Origin: Polaribacter sp. Z022
Lineage (GTDB): Bacteria > Bacteroidota > Bacteroidia > Flavobacteriales > Flavobacteriaceae
Direction of reading: 5' to 3'
Length of the DNA stretch: 64,000 nt
Assembly (NCBI RefSeq): GCF_023555495.1
Contig: NZ_JALCZO010000001.1
Location: 248,001-312,000, forward strand
The notes beneath the pieces are model-generated. The model had not been told where the DNA came from. It searched no databases and saw nothing but the letters and a program-made list of their open reading frames with translations. The position numbers and the translations under genes are program-made. Below are positions 35,411 through 44,621 of the stretch, piece by piece (the stretch's first letter is position 1; every line of letters begins with the position of its first letter).

Positions 35411-36601
35411 ATGAAACGTAGAGATTTTTTAAAACAGTCAACACTTGCTTCAGGTATGTTTTTTGTGCCTCAGTTTTTAAAGGCTTTTGAGCAGTTACCA
35501 AACAAAACATTTAGCAACAAAAAAGTAGTCATTATTCAGTTAAAAGGTGGTAATGATGGTTTAAATACAGTAGTGCCTTTTCACAACGATATTTATTATC
35601 AGCAAAGAAATAAAATCGCTTTAAAACAAAACGATTTATTTAAAATTTCTGATGAAGTTGGGCTTCATAAAAGTTTAAAACCGTTACAAAACTTGTATAA
35701 TAAAGGCTTTGTAAGTATTATAAATAATGTTGGTTATCCTAACCCAAATTTATCTCATTTTAGATCTACAGATATTTGGCAAACTGCAAGCGATAGTAAT
35801 GAGTTTTTACAAAATGGTTGGATTGGTCGTTATTTAGATCATACAAAAGGAAATCCTTTTTCTGCTATTGAAGTAGATGATAGTTTGTCTTTAATGTTAA
35901 AGGGAGAAACACAAAATGGTTTAGCAATTACAGACCCTAAAATGTTTTATAATTCTATGCGTGCACCATTTTTTAACAATGTGGTTTCTAATTATAATGA
36001 TGCACATTTAAGTGAACATAATTTGGGGTATTTGTACAATACTATGATAGATGCAAAATCATCTTCAAAATATATTTACGAAAAAAGTAAAACTAAAAGT
36101 TCTTCTGCAGCTTACCCTAAAAATTTGTTTGGAAAACAATTAAAAACCATTTCTCAATTTATAAATTCTGGTTTAGAAACGCAAGTATATTATGCTGGTT
36201 TAAGTGGTTTTGATACACATGCAAACCAAACAAACTCTCAAGCAAGATTACTGAAAACTTATGCAGAAAGTATGGAGGTTTTTATAGAAGATTTACAAAA
36301 AAACAATGCTTTTAATGATGTGTTAATTCTTACTTTTTCTGAATTTGGAAGACGTGTAAAACAAAACGAATCTAATGGTACAGATCATGGAACTGCTAAT
36401 AATGTTTTTATAATGGGTAAAAATTTAAAAAAACAAGGTTTGTATAATAATTTACCAAATTTGGGTGATCTAGATAAAAATGGAAACCTAAAATATGAAA
36501 TAGATTTTAGAGAAATTTACGCAACAATTTTAGACAAGTGGTTACAAGTAAATGATAGCGAAATTTTAAACAAATCGTTTTCTAAATTAGGGTTTATTTA
36601 A
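35411..36601 (+). CDS. DUF1501 family protein with Tat-like signal
   Basis: 396 aa. The N terminus MKRRDFLKQSTLASGMFF has the twin-arginine RRxFL motif followed by a hydrophobic stretch, so export by Tat is likely. The DUF1501 core has QLKGGNDGLNTVVPF, LHKSLKPLQNLYN, SGFDTHANQ and TFSEFGRRVKQNESNGTDHGTAN, resembling the alkaline phosphatase/sulfatase superfamily. It follows its usual DUF1800 partner after 10 bp. Confidence 0.9.
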   Translation: MKRRDFLKQSTLASGMFFVPQFLKAFEQLPNKTFSNKKVVIIQLKGGNDGLNTVVPFHNDIYYQQRNKIALKQNDLFKISDEVGLHKSLKPLQNLYNKGFVSIINNVGYPNPNLSHFRSTDIWQTASDSNEFLQNGWIGRYLDHTKGNPFSAIEVDDSLSLMLKGETQNGLAITDPKMFYNSMRAPFFNNVVSNYNDAHLSEHNLGYLYNTMIDAKSSSKYIYEKSKTKSSSAAYPKNLFGKQLKTISQFINSGLETQVYYAGLSGFDTHANQTNSQARLLKTYAESMEVFIEDLQKNNAFNDVLILTFSEFGRRVKQNESNGTDHGTANNVFIMGKNLKKQGLYNNLPNLGDLDKNGNLKYEIDFREIYATILDKWLQVNDSEILNKSFSKLGFI

Positions 36602-36686
36602 TTCTTGACAATCTAACAAAAACAACTAACTTCGTTATAAAATGATTTGATACTCGTTTTAAAGTATATAAACGTTGTAAAACATT

Positions 36687-37955
36687 ATGAGAAACATCCG
36701 TAATCTTAATATCATTCTTTTTATTTTATCATTTACAACAGGTTTTTGTCAAAGTAATTTGATAATTCCTCAAAATGGAATTGAAGGTATTTCTATAAAA
36801 ATTGACACAACTGATATTTCAGTAGTTGAGAAACTTTACGGAAATGAATTTGAATTGAACGCAAACCAATCTTACACAAGATATACATATCCAAAAATTG
36901 GTTTAGCATTTCAATATGAAAGTGATGATAAAAATAAAATTATTCGTTCAATATTTTTAAAAAGCCCATTTCAAGCAAAATTGGAAAATGGAATTGAGCT
37001 GAATAAATCTTCAATGAAGGAAGTTTTCGAAAAGTATTCTGATAAAGGTTGTTTTACTTCTAAAACAAATGCTTGGCACTCGCAAAAAGGCATTTCATTT
37101 TTCATCAAAAAGGATAGCACTACAAAAGGATACAATATTGAAAATAAATTATATAAAATAGAAATTCACAATAAAAACAAATTTGGAATGACTTCTCAAG
37201 TCAATTTTGAGTTTGATAAAGAGCGAAAAGAAGAACGAATACAAGAAATGGTTAATGTTTTAAAAGATGACGATTTCACCTTTGAAAAATTTGATGATTT
37301 TTGGAAAATTCAAAAAAAGAATAACACCAAACCTTTTCCTTTAAAAAAACAAGAGAATTTCAAAAGAGAACTTGATTTCGACTTAGATCAACTTAATAGT
37401 GAAATAAGAATTTATGGTAGTGTTTTTGAACTTAATATTCTAAAATGTAATAATAATTTAGTTTATTTAAAATTAACGTCAGAGAATAAGATTTTAGTTG
37501 AAAGGTATTCTAATAAACAAATTGATAAATTACTTAATAAACATAAGAACAAAACAAATATTCCAATCGATATAAAAAATTCTATTGATTTCCCTACTGA
37601 CACTTATGTTTACGGAACATTCTGTGGATTTGCAGGAATGCCACCTACTGAATCACAAACAATGATTGATTTAGTAAATAAAGGGAAATATTATAAGCTT
37701 GCAAGACGATTGAACTCAATGAACCCTGAAATTGCAACTTATGGATATATTGGACTTTACTTTTTAAGAAAAAAAAGAATAGAAGTAAAACCTCCTGAAT
37801 TATCAAAAATGGCAGAATTGAAAAATTCAAATATTCAATTAATTACTTGTCAAGGTTGTATTTTTGGAGTTACAGAAACAATTAAAGATGTATTGTCCGA
37901 AGATAATTTGAAAGTTATATATTCAGCTTATCGAGAAAGTGGATTACTAAAATAA
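36687..37955 (+). CDS. Secreted hypothetical protein
   Basis: 422 aa. A signal peptide (NIILFILSFTTGFCQ) is clear; I recognise no family in the mature part. Visible features are a charged beta-type N-terminal half, a Lys/Glu-rich middle (~180-240), FCGFAGMPPTESQTM near residue 315, and ITCQGCIFGVTE (CxxC) near the C terminus. It is a monocistronic rightward gene between the DUF1501 gene and a leftward operon. Confidence 0.65.
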   Translation: MRNIRNLNIILFILSFTTGFCQSNLIIPQNGIEGISIKIDTTDISVVEKLYGNEFELNANQSYTRYTYPKIGLAFQYESDDKNKIIRSIFLKSPFQAKLENGIELNKSSMKEVFEKYSDKGCFTSKTNAWHSQKGISFFIKKDSTTKGYNIENKLYKIEIHNKNKFGMTSQVNFEFDKERKEERIQEMVNVLKDDDFTFEKFDDFWKIQKKNNTKPFPLKKQENFKRELDFDLDQLNSEIRIYGSVFELNILKCNNNLVYLKLTSENKILVERYSNKQIDKLLNKHKNKTNIPIDIKNSIDFPTDTYVYGTFCGFAGMPPTESQTMIDLVNKGKYYKLARRLNSMNPEIATYGYIGLYFLRKKRIEVKPPELSKMAELKNSNIQLITCQGCIFGVTETIKDVLSEDNLKVIYSAYRESGLLK

Positions 37956-38098
37956 CATATTACAACACCTATAAAATTAATTACTAGTTCAAACCTACTT
38001 AAAAAATTCTCACAGATTTTCTTTCTGGTTTTATTTGCTTAATTAGGTGCTTAAACCAGGAAATAAAACATATACACTAACACGTTAAACGAAACTTA

Positions 38099-39238
38099 CT
38101 AATTATACTTCACTTTTCTAATTACTCTTAATACTTCTTTATAACTGATGTAAGTAGTTTTATTAGGTAGATCTTTAATATACTTTTTAGCTTTTTTAAG
38201 TTGTTCTGCAACCTCTAAAAAACCATGTAAATAACAAATTAAATAATTAATTGGTAATCGTAATAAATCTTCTTGTTCTGTTACAGAAAGAGCTGTTTTA
38301 TTTTCAATTTTTTTAACAATAGCATTGCAATTATTATAGATATGATGAATTATTTTTCCATCAAATTTTGGTGGAACAAATAAAAATTCTTTAACAATAT
38401 CGTGTTTGCCATTGTCTTTAAAATTGATAATTGTTTTCTCTAACTGATAGTGTTTTTCTTGTTTTTCTAATCCTAAAAAAATGTATTCTGTTATTATAAA
38501 AGAATGTTTATTAAAACTAATTTGAACATCGTCTAAAGCAGAAAAAAACAATTGTACTTGTTCGTTTATCAACTCAATATCTACTCTAGAAAAATATTCT
38601 TTATTGTTAATTAGTTTCTTTTTACCTGCCCAACACAAAACAAATTGTTCGTTAAAAACCTTGTATTGTGGGTTGTATTCTGGTTTATGATTATTTATAA
38701 AATCGAAAACGCCATTTAGTGTTAATTCAATATTATTACGTGCATTTTTTTCTATTGCAGCAACAATAACTTTATTGGTATTTATTAATTCAAAGGCACT
38801 AGTTACAGGCAAAGAATTACTACCTCTTCTGTAAAATATAGTTCCTTGTTTGTATTTCCACGCATTTTTTAAAAGAGAAGATATTCTATTATTTGGATGT
38901 ATAGTAACCAAACCAATAACTTTATGACGTTGTAATCTTGGAAAAGGAACGTTTTCGTATTCAATTTTTGGAGGGTTGTTTAAATACGCATTTACCAAAT
39001 TTTGAATCTTGCTATCATCAAAAAAATCGACACCAATTATTTTATTTTCTTCATCTTCAACACCAATAACGATGTAAGAATTGTTTTCTGGATTAGAATT
39101 AGAAAGCGCACAAATGTGTTTTAAAAATTTAGCTTTACCGTCTTTAGAACTTAAAGATAATTTTTGCTTCTTATCATAAAAACTATTCTCATCATTATGA
39201 GAGAGTAGATTTTTAATAAGAAGTCTTTTATTAATCAT
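38099..39238 (-). CDS. AlbA_2 (Schlafen-type) domain protein
   Basis: 379 aa. Residues ~20-140 form an AlbA_2/divergent-AAA_4 domain: KQKLSLSSKDGKAKFLKHICALSNSN, YIVIGVEDEENKIIGVD and a GTIFYRRGSNSLP closing motif. These domains occur in putative DNA- or RNA-binding regulators and in Schlafen-like nucleases. The rest is unrecognised, predicted alpha/beta. It is the last gene of a leftward operon, 1 bp after the aldo/keto reductase. Confidence 0.72.
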   Translation of the reverse strand: MINKRLLIKNLLSHNDENSFYDKKQKLSLSSKDGKAKFLKHICALSNSNPENNSYIVIGVEDEENKIIGVDFFDDSKIQNLVNAYLNNPPKIEYENVPFPRLQRHKVIGLVTIHPNNRISSLLKNAWKYKQGTIFYRRGSNSLPVTSAFELINTNKVIVAAIEKNARNNIELTLNGVFDFINNHKPEYNPQYKVFNEQFVLCWAGKKKLINNKEYFSRVDIELINEQVQLFFSALDDVQISFNKHSFIITEYIFLGLEKQEKHYQLEKTIINFKDNGKHDIVKEFLFVPPKFDGKIIHHIYNNCNAIVKKIENKTALSVTEQEDLLRLPINYLICYLHGFLEVAEQLKKAKKYIKDLPNKTTYISYKEVLRVIRKVKYN

Positions 39239-39239
39239 T

Positions 39240-40103
39240 TTACGGCATTTCTTGTCCTTGGCTTGCTTGCAACAATAAAAACCAATCTTCTATGTCTAAA
39301 TTAATTTCTAAAGCTTTATTTGCTTTTAAAATTCGTTCTTTGTTTGTAGTACCAATTACTGGTGATATTTTTGCAGGATGTTTTAAAATCCAACTTAACA
39401 AAAGTACATCTTTAGAAACATTATACTTTTCTGTTAACGTTTTTAAAACTTCTTGTATTCTTTTAGATTGATTATTATCTTCTTTAAAAACAACTCCTAA
39501 AGGACTCCAACACATTGGCTGAATTCCGTTTTGTAACATTTGATCTAAACTACCATTAAAGATTGCATTATGTTGTGTTAACGAAAATTCTATTTGATTT
39601 ACAGCAACATCAATTTTAGCCGAAATTAAATCCACCTGAGAAGGTGTAAAATTTGATACACCAAAGTTTATAATTTTACCACTTTCTTTTAATAAAGTTA
39701 CTGCTTCTGCAATTTCTATAGGTTGCATTAACGGACTTGGTCTGTGCAGTAAAAAAGTATCTAAATAATCGGTTTTTAAATTTTTTAAAGACGCTTCTAC
39801 ACTAGAAACAATATATTCTTTAGCGTAATTATAATGTTTTACTTTATTGTTTCTTGTATTACCAACAAGTTGGATACCACATTTAGAAACTAATTTAATT
39901 TCTTCTCTAGCAATTCCACTTTCTATAAACGCTTTTCCAAATTCGGCTTCAGTTGTATAATCTCCATAAATATCTGCATGATCAAAAGTTGAGTTTCCAT
40001 TTTCTACACAAAATTGAATCATATCAACTTGTTCTTTGGTAGAAAATTGTTTTCCCCATTTTCCCCAAGACATACAACCAATTATAATTTTTGACTTATG
40101 CAT
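39240..40103 (-). CDS. Aldo/keto reductase
   Basis: 287 aa NADPH-dependent oxidoreductase of the AKR superfamily (YdhF-like). Catalytic tetrad positions are visible: Asp and Tyr in FDHADIYGDY, Lys in LVSKCGIQ, and His in TFLLHRPSP. The C-terminal coenzyme site WILKHPAKISPVIGTTNKERI is complete. The physiological substrate is unknown. It begins directly after the SDR gene stop with no gap. Confidence 0.92.
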   Translation of the reverse strand: MHKSKIIIGCMSWGKWGKQFSTKEQVDMIQFCVENGNSTFDHADIYGDYTTEAEFGKAFIESGIAREEIKLVSKCGIQLVGNTRNNKVKHYNYAKEYIVSSVEASLKNLKTDYLDTFLLHRPSPLMQPIEIAEAVTLLKESGKIINFGVSNFTPSQVDLISAKIDVAVNQIEFSLTQHNAIFNGSLDQMLQNGIQPMCWSPLGVVFKEDNNQSKRIQEVLKTLTEKYNVSKDVLLLSWILKHPAKISPVIGTTNKERILKANKALEINLDIEDWFLLLQASQGQEMP

Positions 40104-40856
40104 TTAATCTTTATTTAAAATTGTAGGAGTTGCTTGTGCTGTAGGATATACTACTAAATCTTCAATATTTACATGATAAGGTCTTGTAACCACAAAGTAG
40201 ATGATATCTGCAATGTCTTCTGCTTGTAATGCTTTATAGCCAGCATAAACAGATTTTGCTTTTTCTGTATCTCCTTTAAAACGAACATCAGAAAACTCTG
40301 TTTCTACTGCTCCAGGATGAATTGCAGAAACACGAATGTTATGTTTGTTTAAATCTATTCTCATTCCTTTATTTAGAGCATCTACAGCATGTTTAGATGC
40401 ACAATATACATTTCCATTAGGATACACATCTTTTGCAGCTATAGAGCCAATATTTACAATAAAACCACTATTTCTTTCTGTCATTTGAGGAATAATTGCT
40501 TTAGAAACATATAACAGTCCTTTTACATTAATATCCATCATTGCATCCCAATCATCTAAACTTCCATTTTGTATAGATGATAAACCATGAGCATTACCAG
40601 CATTATTTATTAAAATATCTATTTTTTTAAAATTGTCTGGAAGTGAGTTAATGGCATTTTCAACTTCATTTCTTTTAGAAACATCAAAATGCAAAGTGGC
40701 AACTTCTGTAAATTCTGATAACTCTTTTTTAAGAACATCAAGTCTTTCTTTTCTTCTTCCGCAAACAACTAATCTAATATTGTTTTTTGCAAAAATTTCT
40801 GCAGTAGCTTTTCCAATTCCAGATGTGGCTCCTGTAATAAATGCTGTTTTAGTCAT
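40104..40856 (-). CDS. SDR family NAD(P)-dependent oxidoreductase (YdfG-like)
   Basis: 250 aa classical short-chain dehydrogenase. The glycine motif is TGATSGIGKATAE, NNAGNAHG follows, and the catalytic Ser-Tyr-Lys is in VNIGSIAA and YCASKHAVDAL. It resembles the E. coli YdfG group, which reduces 3-hydroxy acids and malonic semialdehyde; the substrate is not certain. It is the first gene of the SDR-AKR-AlbA_2 operon. Confidence 0.92.
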   Translation of the reverse strand: MTKTAFITGATSGIGKATAEIFAKNNIRLVVCGRRKERLDVLKKELSEFTEVATLHFDVSKRNEVENAINSLPDNFKKIDILINNAGNAHGLSSIQNGSLDDWDAMMDINVKGLLYVSKAIIPQMTERNSGFIVNIGSIAAKDVYPNGNVYCASKHAVDALNKGMRIDLNKHNIRVSAIHPGAVETEFSDVRFKGDTEKAKSVYAGYKALQAEDIADIIYFVVTRPYHVNIEDLVVYPTAQATPTILNKD

Positions 40857-40929
40857 ACCTTAAAAATATAAAAAACAAGTTGCATCAAATTTTATTTGTA
40901 ACGTAATTTTTTCATCAATTATTAACAAA

Positions 40930-40960
40930 GAAAAAACCGCTCTGTGAAGAGCGGTTTTCC
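40930..40960 (-). terminator. Intrinsic terminator after the 41004-41945 lipoprotein gene
   Basis: Perfect 11-bp stem AAAACCGCTCT (40933-40943) / AGAGCGGTTTT (40948-40958), GTGA loop, T run on the minus strand. Confidence 0.85.
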
Positions 40961-40987
40961 TTTTGATTGGTAACTAACCAATCAAAA
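40961..40987. repeat. Second perfect hairpin stacked on the terminator
   Basis: TTTTGATTGGT (40961-40971) and ACCAATCAAAA (40977-40987) with a 5-nt loop, 16 bp past the lipoprotein stop. It has no T tract of its own and sits directly before the terminator, so it may protect the 3' end of the mRNA. Confidence 0.6.
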
Positions 40988-41003
40988 ATCAACTAACCAA
41001 ACT

Positions 41004-41945
41004 TTATTTTAAATTTCTTCTATTCTTTGTCTTTCTTACTACTTTAGTACGTTTTCTACCATTATTCCTTACAATATCTTTTGCTTCTTTTTTAGTTTTT
41101 GCACCTTTTAAATATTGTACAAATCCTCTTCCAGAAAACTCATATGTAGTTTTAGAATTTACATTGTAAAGTTCTATTCTTCCATCATTAATAACGGTTA
41201 ATTCAAACTCTTCAATATCTCCTCCATCATAATTAAGTGTTAAAATCTTTAGGTCTTCATAACCTGTTACATCAAAGATTTCGTAACCACCAACGTAATT
41301 CCAATTAATATTATCAACTTGCGTGCCAAAACTATCTTGAGAACTATAAAATGTTGTTATATTTTCTGGTGTAAATGCTAAATAATTTTCATCATCAAAA
41401 GCGTTAGGAACACCTCCATTTGTAATTTCTTTTTCCCAAGCATTATATTCTTGTAAGAAATATTCTATGTTTTCATAAAACAACTTATCATAATCAAAAT
41501 TATTAGTATTATAACCTATTAAATAATAGTCTACATTTTGTCTGTAATTATATAGCCTAATTTCATTATTAGATATAACAGTTACTTCAAAATCGTTTGC
41601 TCCATCTATATCATGGTTTGTATTTAATAAGCCATTAAAAGTATTGTATGTACCTACATCAATTCCTAAACCATTTCCTGTTCTTCCAATATCTACAATG
41701 TTATTATTTGCGTATAAAATTCCGTTTAAAAACGATAGTGTAAATGCTTTAGATACATAAGGAATATCTCCATTTCCTGTTGTTCTATGATAATCTATAT
41801 ACCAAACATCATAACCAGAAACAATGTTTTCTAAAGAAACTTGATTGTTATAATCATTGTCAAATGAATCTTCATAATATGTGGTACATGAGCTAAAAAG
41901 CGCTCCTGTTATTAGTATTGCGAAAAGTAATTTTATTGATTTCAT
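41004..41945 (-). CDS. Lipoprotein with an internal duplication and a basic tail
   Basis: 313 aa. Lipobox FSSC (Cys20) follows a 19-residue signal. Two similar halves are visible: DFEVTVISNNEIRLYN near residue 120 and EFELTVINDGRIELYN near 250, each followed by a strand of the YYLIGY/YEFSG kind, suggesting two lipocalin-like beta domains. The last ~35 residues are strongly basic (GRKRTKVVRKTKNRRN). I recognise no named family. A -7 box lies 46 nt upstream and two hairpins follow the gene. Confidence 0.7.
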   Translation of the reverse strand: MKSIKLLFAILITGALFSSCTTYYEDSFDNDYNNQVSLENIVSGYDVWYIDYHRTTGNGDIPYVSKAFTLSFLNGILYANNNIVDIGRTGNGLGIDVGTYNTFNGLLNTNHDIDGANDFEVTVISNNEIRLYNYRQNVDYYLIGYNTNNFDYDKLFYENIEYFLQEYNAWEKEITNGGVPNAFDDENYLAFTPENITTFYSSQDSFGTQVDNINWNYVGGYEIFDVTGYEDLKILTLNYDGGDIEEFELTVINDGRIELYNVNSKTTYEFSGRGFVQYLKGAKTKKEAKDIVRNNGRKRTKVVRKTKNRRNLK

Positions 41946-41991
41946 AAGCTTTAGTTTTATGGTTATGCTTATGTAATTTCAAAATGCGTGC

Positions 41992-41999
41992 CAAAAATA
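41992..41999 (-). promoter_or_regulatory. -7 box TATTTTTG for the 41004-41945 lipoprotein
   Basis: TAnnTTTG match on the minus strand, 46 nt before the start codon. Confidence 0.4.
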
Positions 42000-42054
42000 A
42001 ATTTGAAGAAAAAAGGAGGTGAAAATAACCTATAAAAAGAGATATTATAAGAAA

Positions 42055-42086
42055 CAAAAAAAGCGAACCAAATGGTTCGCTTTTTA
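42055..42086 (-). terminator. Intrinsic terminator at the end of the ATP synthase cluster
   Basis: Perfect 10-bp stem AAAGCGAACC (42060-42069) / GGTTCGCTTT (42074-42083), AAAT loop and a T run on the minus strand, 24 bp past the atpG stop. Confidence 0.88.
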
Positions 42087-42106
42087 AATATTATAAAATT
42101 ATTTTG

Positions 42107-42973
42107 TTAGTTATTCAAAGCTTCTGCTCCTCCAACAATTTCTAAAATTTCATTAGTAATTGCTGCTTGACGTGCTTTGTTATAAGTTAACAATAATTCG
42201 TCTCTTAATTCTGTTGCGTTGTCTGTAGCTTTATGCATTGCAGTCATACGTGCTCCATGTTCTGAAGCAAAACTATCTCTTATACCTTTGTATAATTGCG
42301 TTTTTAATGACTTAGGTATTAAAGCTTCAACAATTTCAATTTTAGATGGCTCAAAAATGTAGTCAGAATTTACTGCTGATTCATCTCCTCCTTCAATAGG
42401 TTTAATTGGTAAAAATTGTTCTACTTGAGGAATTTGAGTTGCTGCATTTTTAAATTGATTATAAACCAATTCAATTTTATCATAAGTACCTTCAGAATAC
42501 AAGTTCATTAACTGTTCTGCAAGTTTTGCAACATTGTCAAAAGTTAAATCATCATAAATATCGTTTTTAGTTTCAATAATATTGAATTGTTTAGATAATA
42601 CATCTGCACCTTTTTTACCTATTGCAAATAAATCTACCTCAACATCACTATATTTTTCTTTTACAGTTTTTATAACTTCTTTAGAGATAGATGAATTAAA
42701 TCCACCACATAAACCTCTGTTTGATGTTACTACAACTAATAAAACTTTTGAAACCTCTCTTTGAGTAGAATATGCCCCACCAGCATCACTATCTAAAGTT
42801 GCACTTAAATTTTGCAACAATTCAGTTAGTTTAGATGAATATGGTCTCATTGCCGTAATTGCATCTTGTGCTTTTTTCAACTTTGCAGCAGATACCATTT
42901 TCATGGCAGATGTAATCTGCATTGTTGATTTAATAGAGGTAATTCTATTACGTATTTCTTTTAAGTTTGCCAT
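42107..42973 (-). CDS. atpG: ATP synthase F1 gamma subunit
   Basis: 288 aa from ATG 42973 (MANLKEIRNRITSIKST). It is the central stalk of F1, with the N-terminal ITSAMKMVSAAKLKKAQ and C-terminal RQAAITNEILEIVGGAEAL helices that form the rotor coiled coil. The frame is open 14 codons further upstream, but that extension (SFPRKRES) is simply a translation of the palindrome at 42991-43010 and is not part of the protein. It is the last gene of the cluster. Confidence 0.96.
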   Translation of the reverse strand: MANLKEIRNRITSIKSTMQITSAMKMVSAAKLKKAQDAITAMRPYSSKLTELLQNLSATLDSDAGGAYSTQREVSKVLLVVVTSNRGLCGGFNSSISKEVIKTVKEKYSDVEVDLFAIGKKGADVLSKQFNIIETKNDIYDDLTFDNVAKLAEQLMNLYSEGTYDKIELVYNQFKNAATQIPQVEQFLPIKPIEGGDESAVNSDYIFEPSKIEIVEALIPKSLKTQLYKGIRDSFASEHGARMTAMHKATDNATELRDELLLTYNKARQAAITNEILEIVGGAEALNN

Positions 42974-42989
42974 TCTATTGGAATTTTGA

Positions 42990-43011
42990 GATTCCCGCTT
43001 TCGCGGGAATG
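42990..43011. repeat. REP-like GC-rich palindrome between atpA and atpG
   Basis: ATTCCCGC (42991-42998) and GCGGGAAT (43003-43010) form a perfect 8-bp hairpin with a TTTC loop, flanked by TGAG and GACA. It lies in the 49-bp atpA-atpG gap and is far more GC-rich than its surroundings. Palindromes of this kind are widespread in unrelated bacteria and, when translated, give the familiar SFPRKRES string. Confidence 0.8.
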
Positions 43012-43022
43012 ACAACTATTTT

Positions 43023-44600
43023 TTATTCAAAATGAGTAGAAATCTCTTTAGCTGCTGCTTCTAAAACTGCAGTTGTTTCTGGAGTTAATTTTCCAGATTT
43101 TAATACATCTAAAGTATCTCTATGTTTTGCGTTTAAGTAATCGATATAATCTTTTTCGAATTTCTTTACTTGCTCTACAGGAACATCTTTTAATAAGTTC
43201 TTAGAACCTGCATAGATAATTGCAACTTGATCTTCTACTGCGAAAGGATCATTTTGAGCTTGTTTTAAAATTTCAACATTACGTTGTCCTTTAGAAATTA
43301 CACTCATTGTAGCTGCATCTAAATCAGAACCAAACTTAGCAAATGCTTCTAATTCACGGAACTGAGCTTGATCTAATTTTAAAGTACCAGATACTTTTTT
43401 CATAGATTTAATCTGAGCATTACCTCCAACACGCGATACAGAAATACCTACGTTAATTGCTGGACGAACACCAGAGTTAAATAAATCTCCATCTAAGAAA
43501 ATTTGACCATCCGTAATAGAAATTACGTTTGTTGGAATATATGCTGATACGTCTCCTGCTTGTGTTTCAATAATTGGTAATGCAGTTAAAGAACCTCCAC
43601 CTTTTACGATTCCTTTTAAAGAATCTGGTAAATCGTTCATTTCACTTGCAATTTTATCATCATTAATAACTTTTGCAGCACGCTCTAATAATCTTGAGTG
43701 TAAGTAAAATACATCACCAGGATAAGCCTCACGTCCTGGAGGTCTTCTTAATAATAAAGAAATTTCACGGTAAGCAACAGCTTGTTTAGATAAATCATCA
43801 TAAATAATTAAAGCTGGTCTTCCAGAATCTCTAAAGTACTCTCCAATTGCAGCTCCAGCAAATGGTGCATAAACTTGCATTGCTGCAGGATCTGATGCAT
43901 TTGCTGCAACTATTGTTGTATAAGCTAAAGCTCCTCTTTCTTCTAACATGTTTGCAATTGCTGCAACAGTAGAAGCTTTTTGACCAATAGCTACATATAT
44001 ACAGTATACTGGCTCACCAGCATCGTAAAATTCTTTTTGATTTAAGATAGTATCTAAAGCAACAGTAGATTTACCTGTTTGACGGTCTCCAATGATTAAC
44101 TCACGTTGACCTCTACCAACAGGAATCATTGCATCAATAGATTTAATACCAGTTTGTAATGGCTCTGTTACTGGCTCTCTAAAAATTACCCCAGGAGCTC
44201 TACGCTCTAATGGCATTTGATAAGTTTTACCTTTAATTGGACCTTTACCATCAATTGGGTTTCCTAAAGTATCTAACACACGACCTACAACTCCTTCTCC
44301 TGCTTGTAGAGAAGCAATTCTTTCAGTACGTTTAACAGTAGAACCTTCTTTTACTGATGTAGAAGCACCTAATAATACAACTCCTGCATTATCTTCTTCT
44401 AAGTTTAATACGATACCTTCTAATCCGTTTTCGAATTCTACTAATTCACCATATTGAACATTAGAAAGACCGTAAACACGAGCAATTCCATCTCCTACTT
44501 GTAAAACAGTTCCAACTTCATTTAAAGTTGCTTTAGCTTCAAAATTTGTTAACTGTTGTTTTAAAATTGCTGATACTTCAGCTGGTTTAATACTTGCCAT
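43023..44600 (-). CDS. atpA: ATP synthase F1 alpha subunit
   Basis: 525 aa, full length. A regulatory, nucleotide-binding subunit of the F1 head. Walker A is [24 protein letters not shown] is the Walker B region, and the [10 protein letters not shown] motif carries the arginine finger that serves the beta-subunit sites. It lies between atpH (21 bp upstream) and atpG. The catalytic beta subunit gene is not in the window. Confidence 0.98.
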   Translation of the reverse strand: MASIKPAEVSAILKQQLTNFEAKATLNEVGTVLQVGDGIARVYGLSNVQYGELVEFENGLEGIVLNLEEDNAGVVLLGASTSVKEGSTVKRTERIASLQAGEGVVGRVLDTLGNPIDGKGPIKGKTYQMPLERRAPGVIFREPVTEPLQTGIKSIDAMIPVGRGQRELIIGDRQTGKSTVALDTILNQKEFYDAGEPVYCIYVAIGQKASTVAAIANMLEERGALAYTTIVAANASDPAAMQVYAPFAGAAIGEYFRDSGRPALIIYDDLSKQAVAYREISLLLRRPPGREAYPGDVFYLHSRLLERAAKVINDDKIASEMNDLPDSLKGIVKGGGSLTALPIIETQAGDVSAYIPTNVISITDGQIFLDGDLFNSGVRPAINVGISVSRVGGNAQIKSMKKVSGTLKLDQAQFRELEAFAKFGSDLDAATMSVISKGQRNVEILKQAQNDPFAVEDQVAIIYAGSKNLLKDVPVEQVKKFEKDYIDYLNAKHRDTLDVLKSGKLTPETTAVLEAAAKEISTHFE

Positions 44601-44621
44601 CTTTTATAATTTGATGTATTA

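Noticed and set aside
38024..38060. Hairpin TCTGGTTT/AAACCAGG in the gap between the orphan secreted gene and the AlbA_2 gene
   Set aside because: Only 8 bp with a 21-nt loop and a G-T pair, and no T tract on either side; too weak to call a terminator.
42011..42022. AAGGAGGTGA, a perfect Shine-Dalgarno-like sequence
   Set aside because: No reading frame follows on that strand, and Bacteroidota depend little on such sites; judged coincidental.
42974..43015. N-terminal extension of atpG by 14 codons (SFPRKRES)
   Set aside because: It is a translation of the palindrome at 42991-43010; the conserved gamma subunit starts at MANLKEIRNR.
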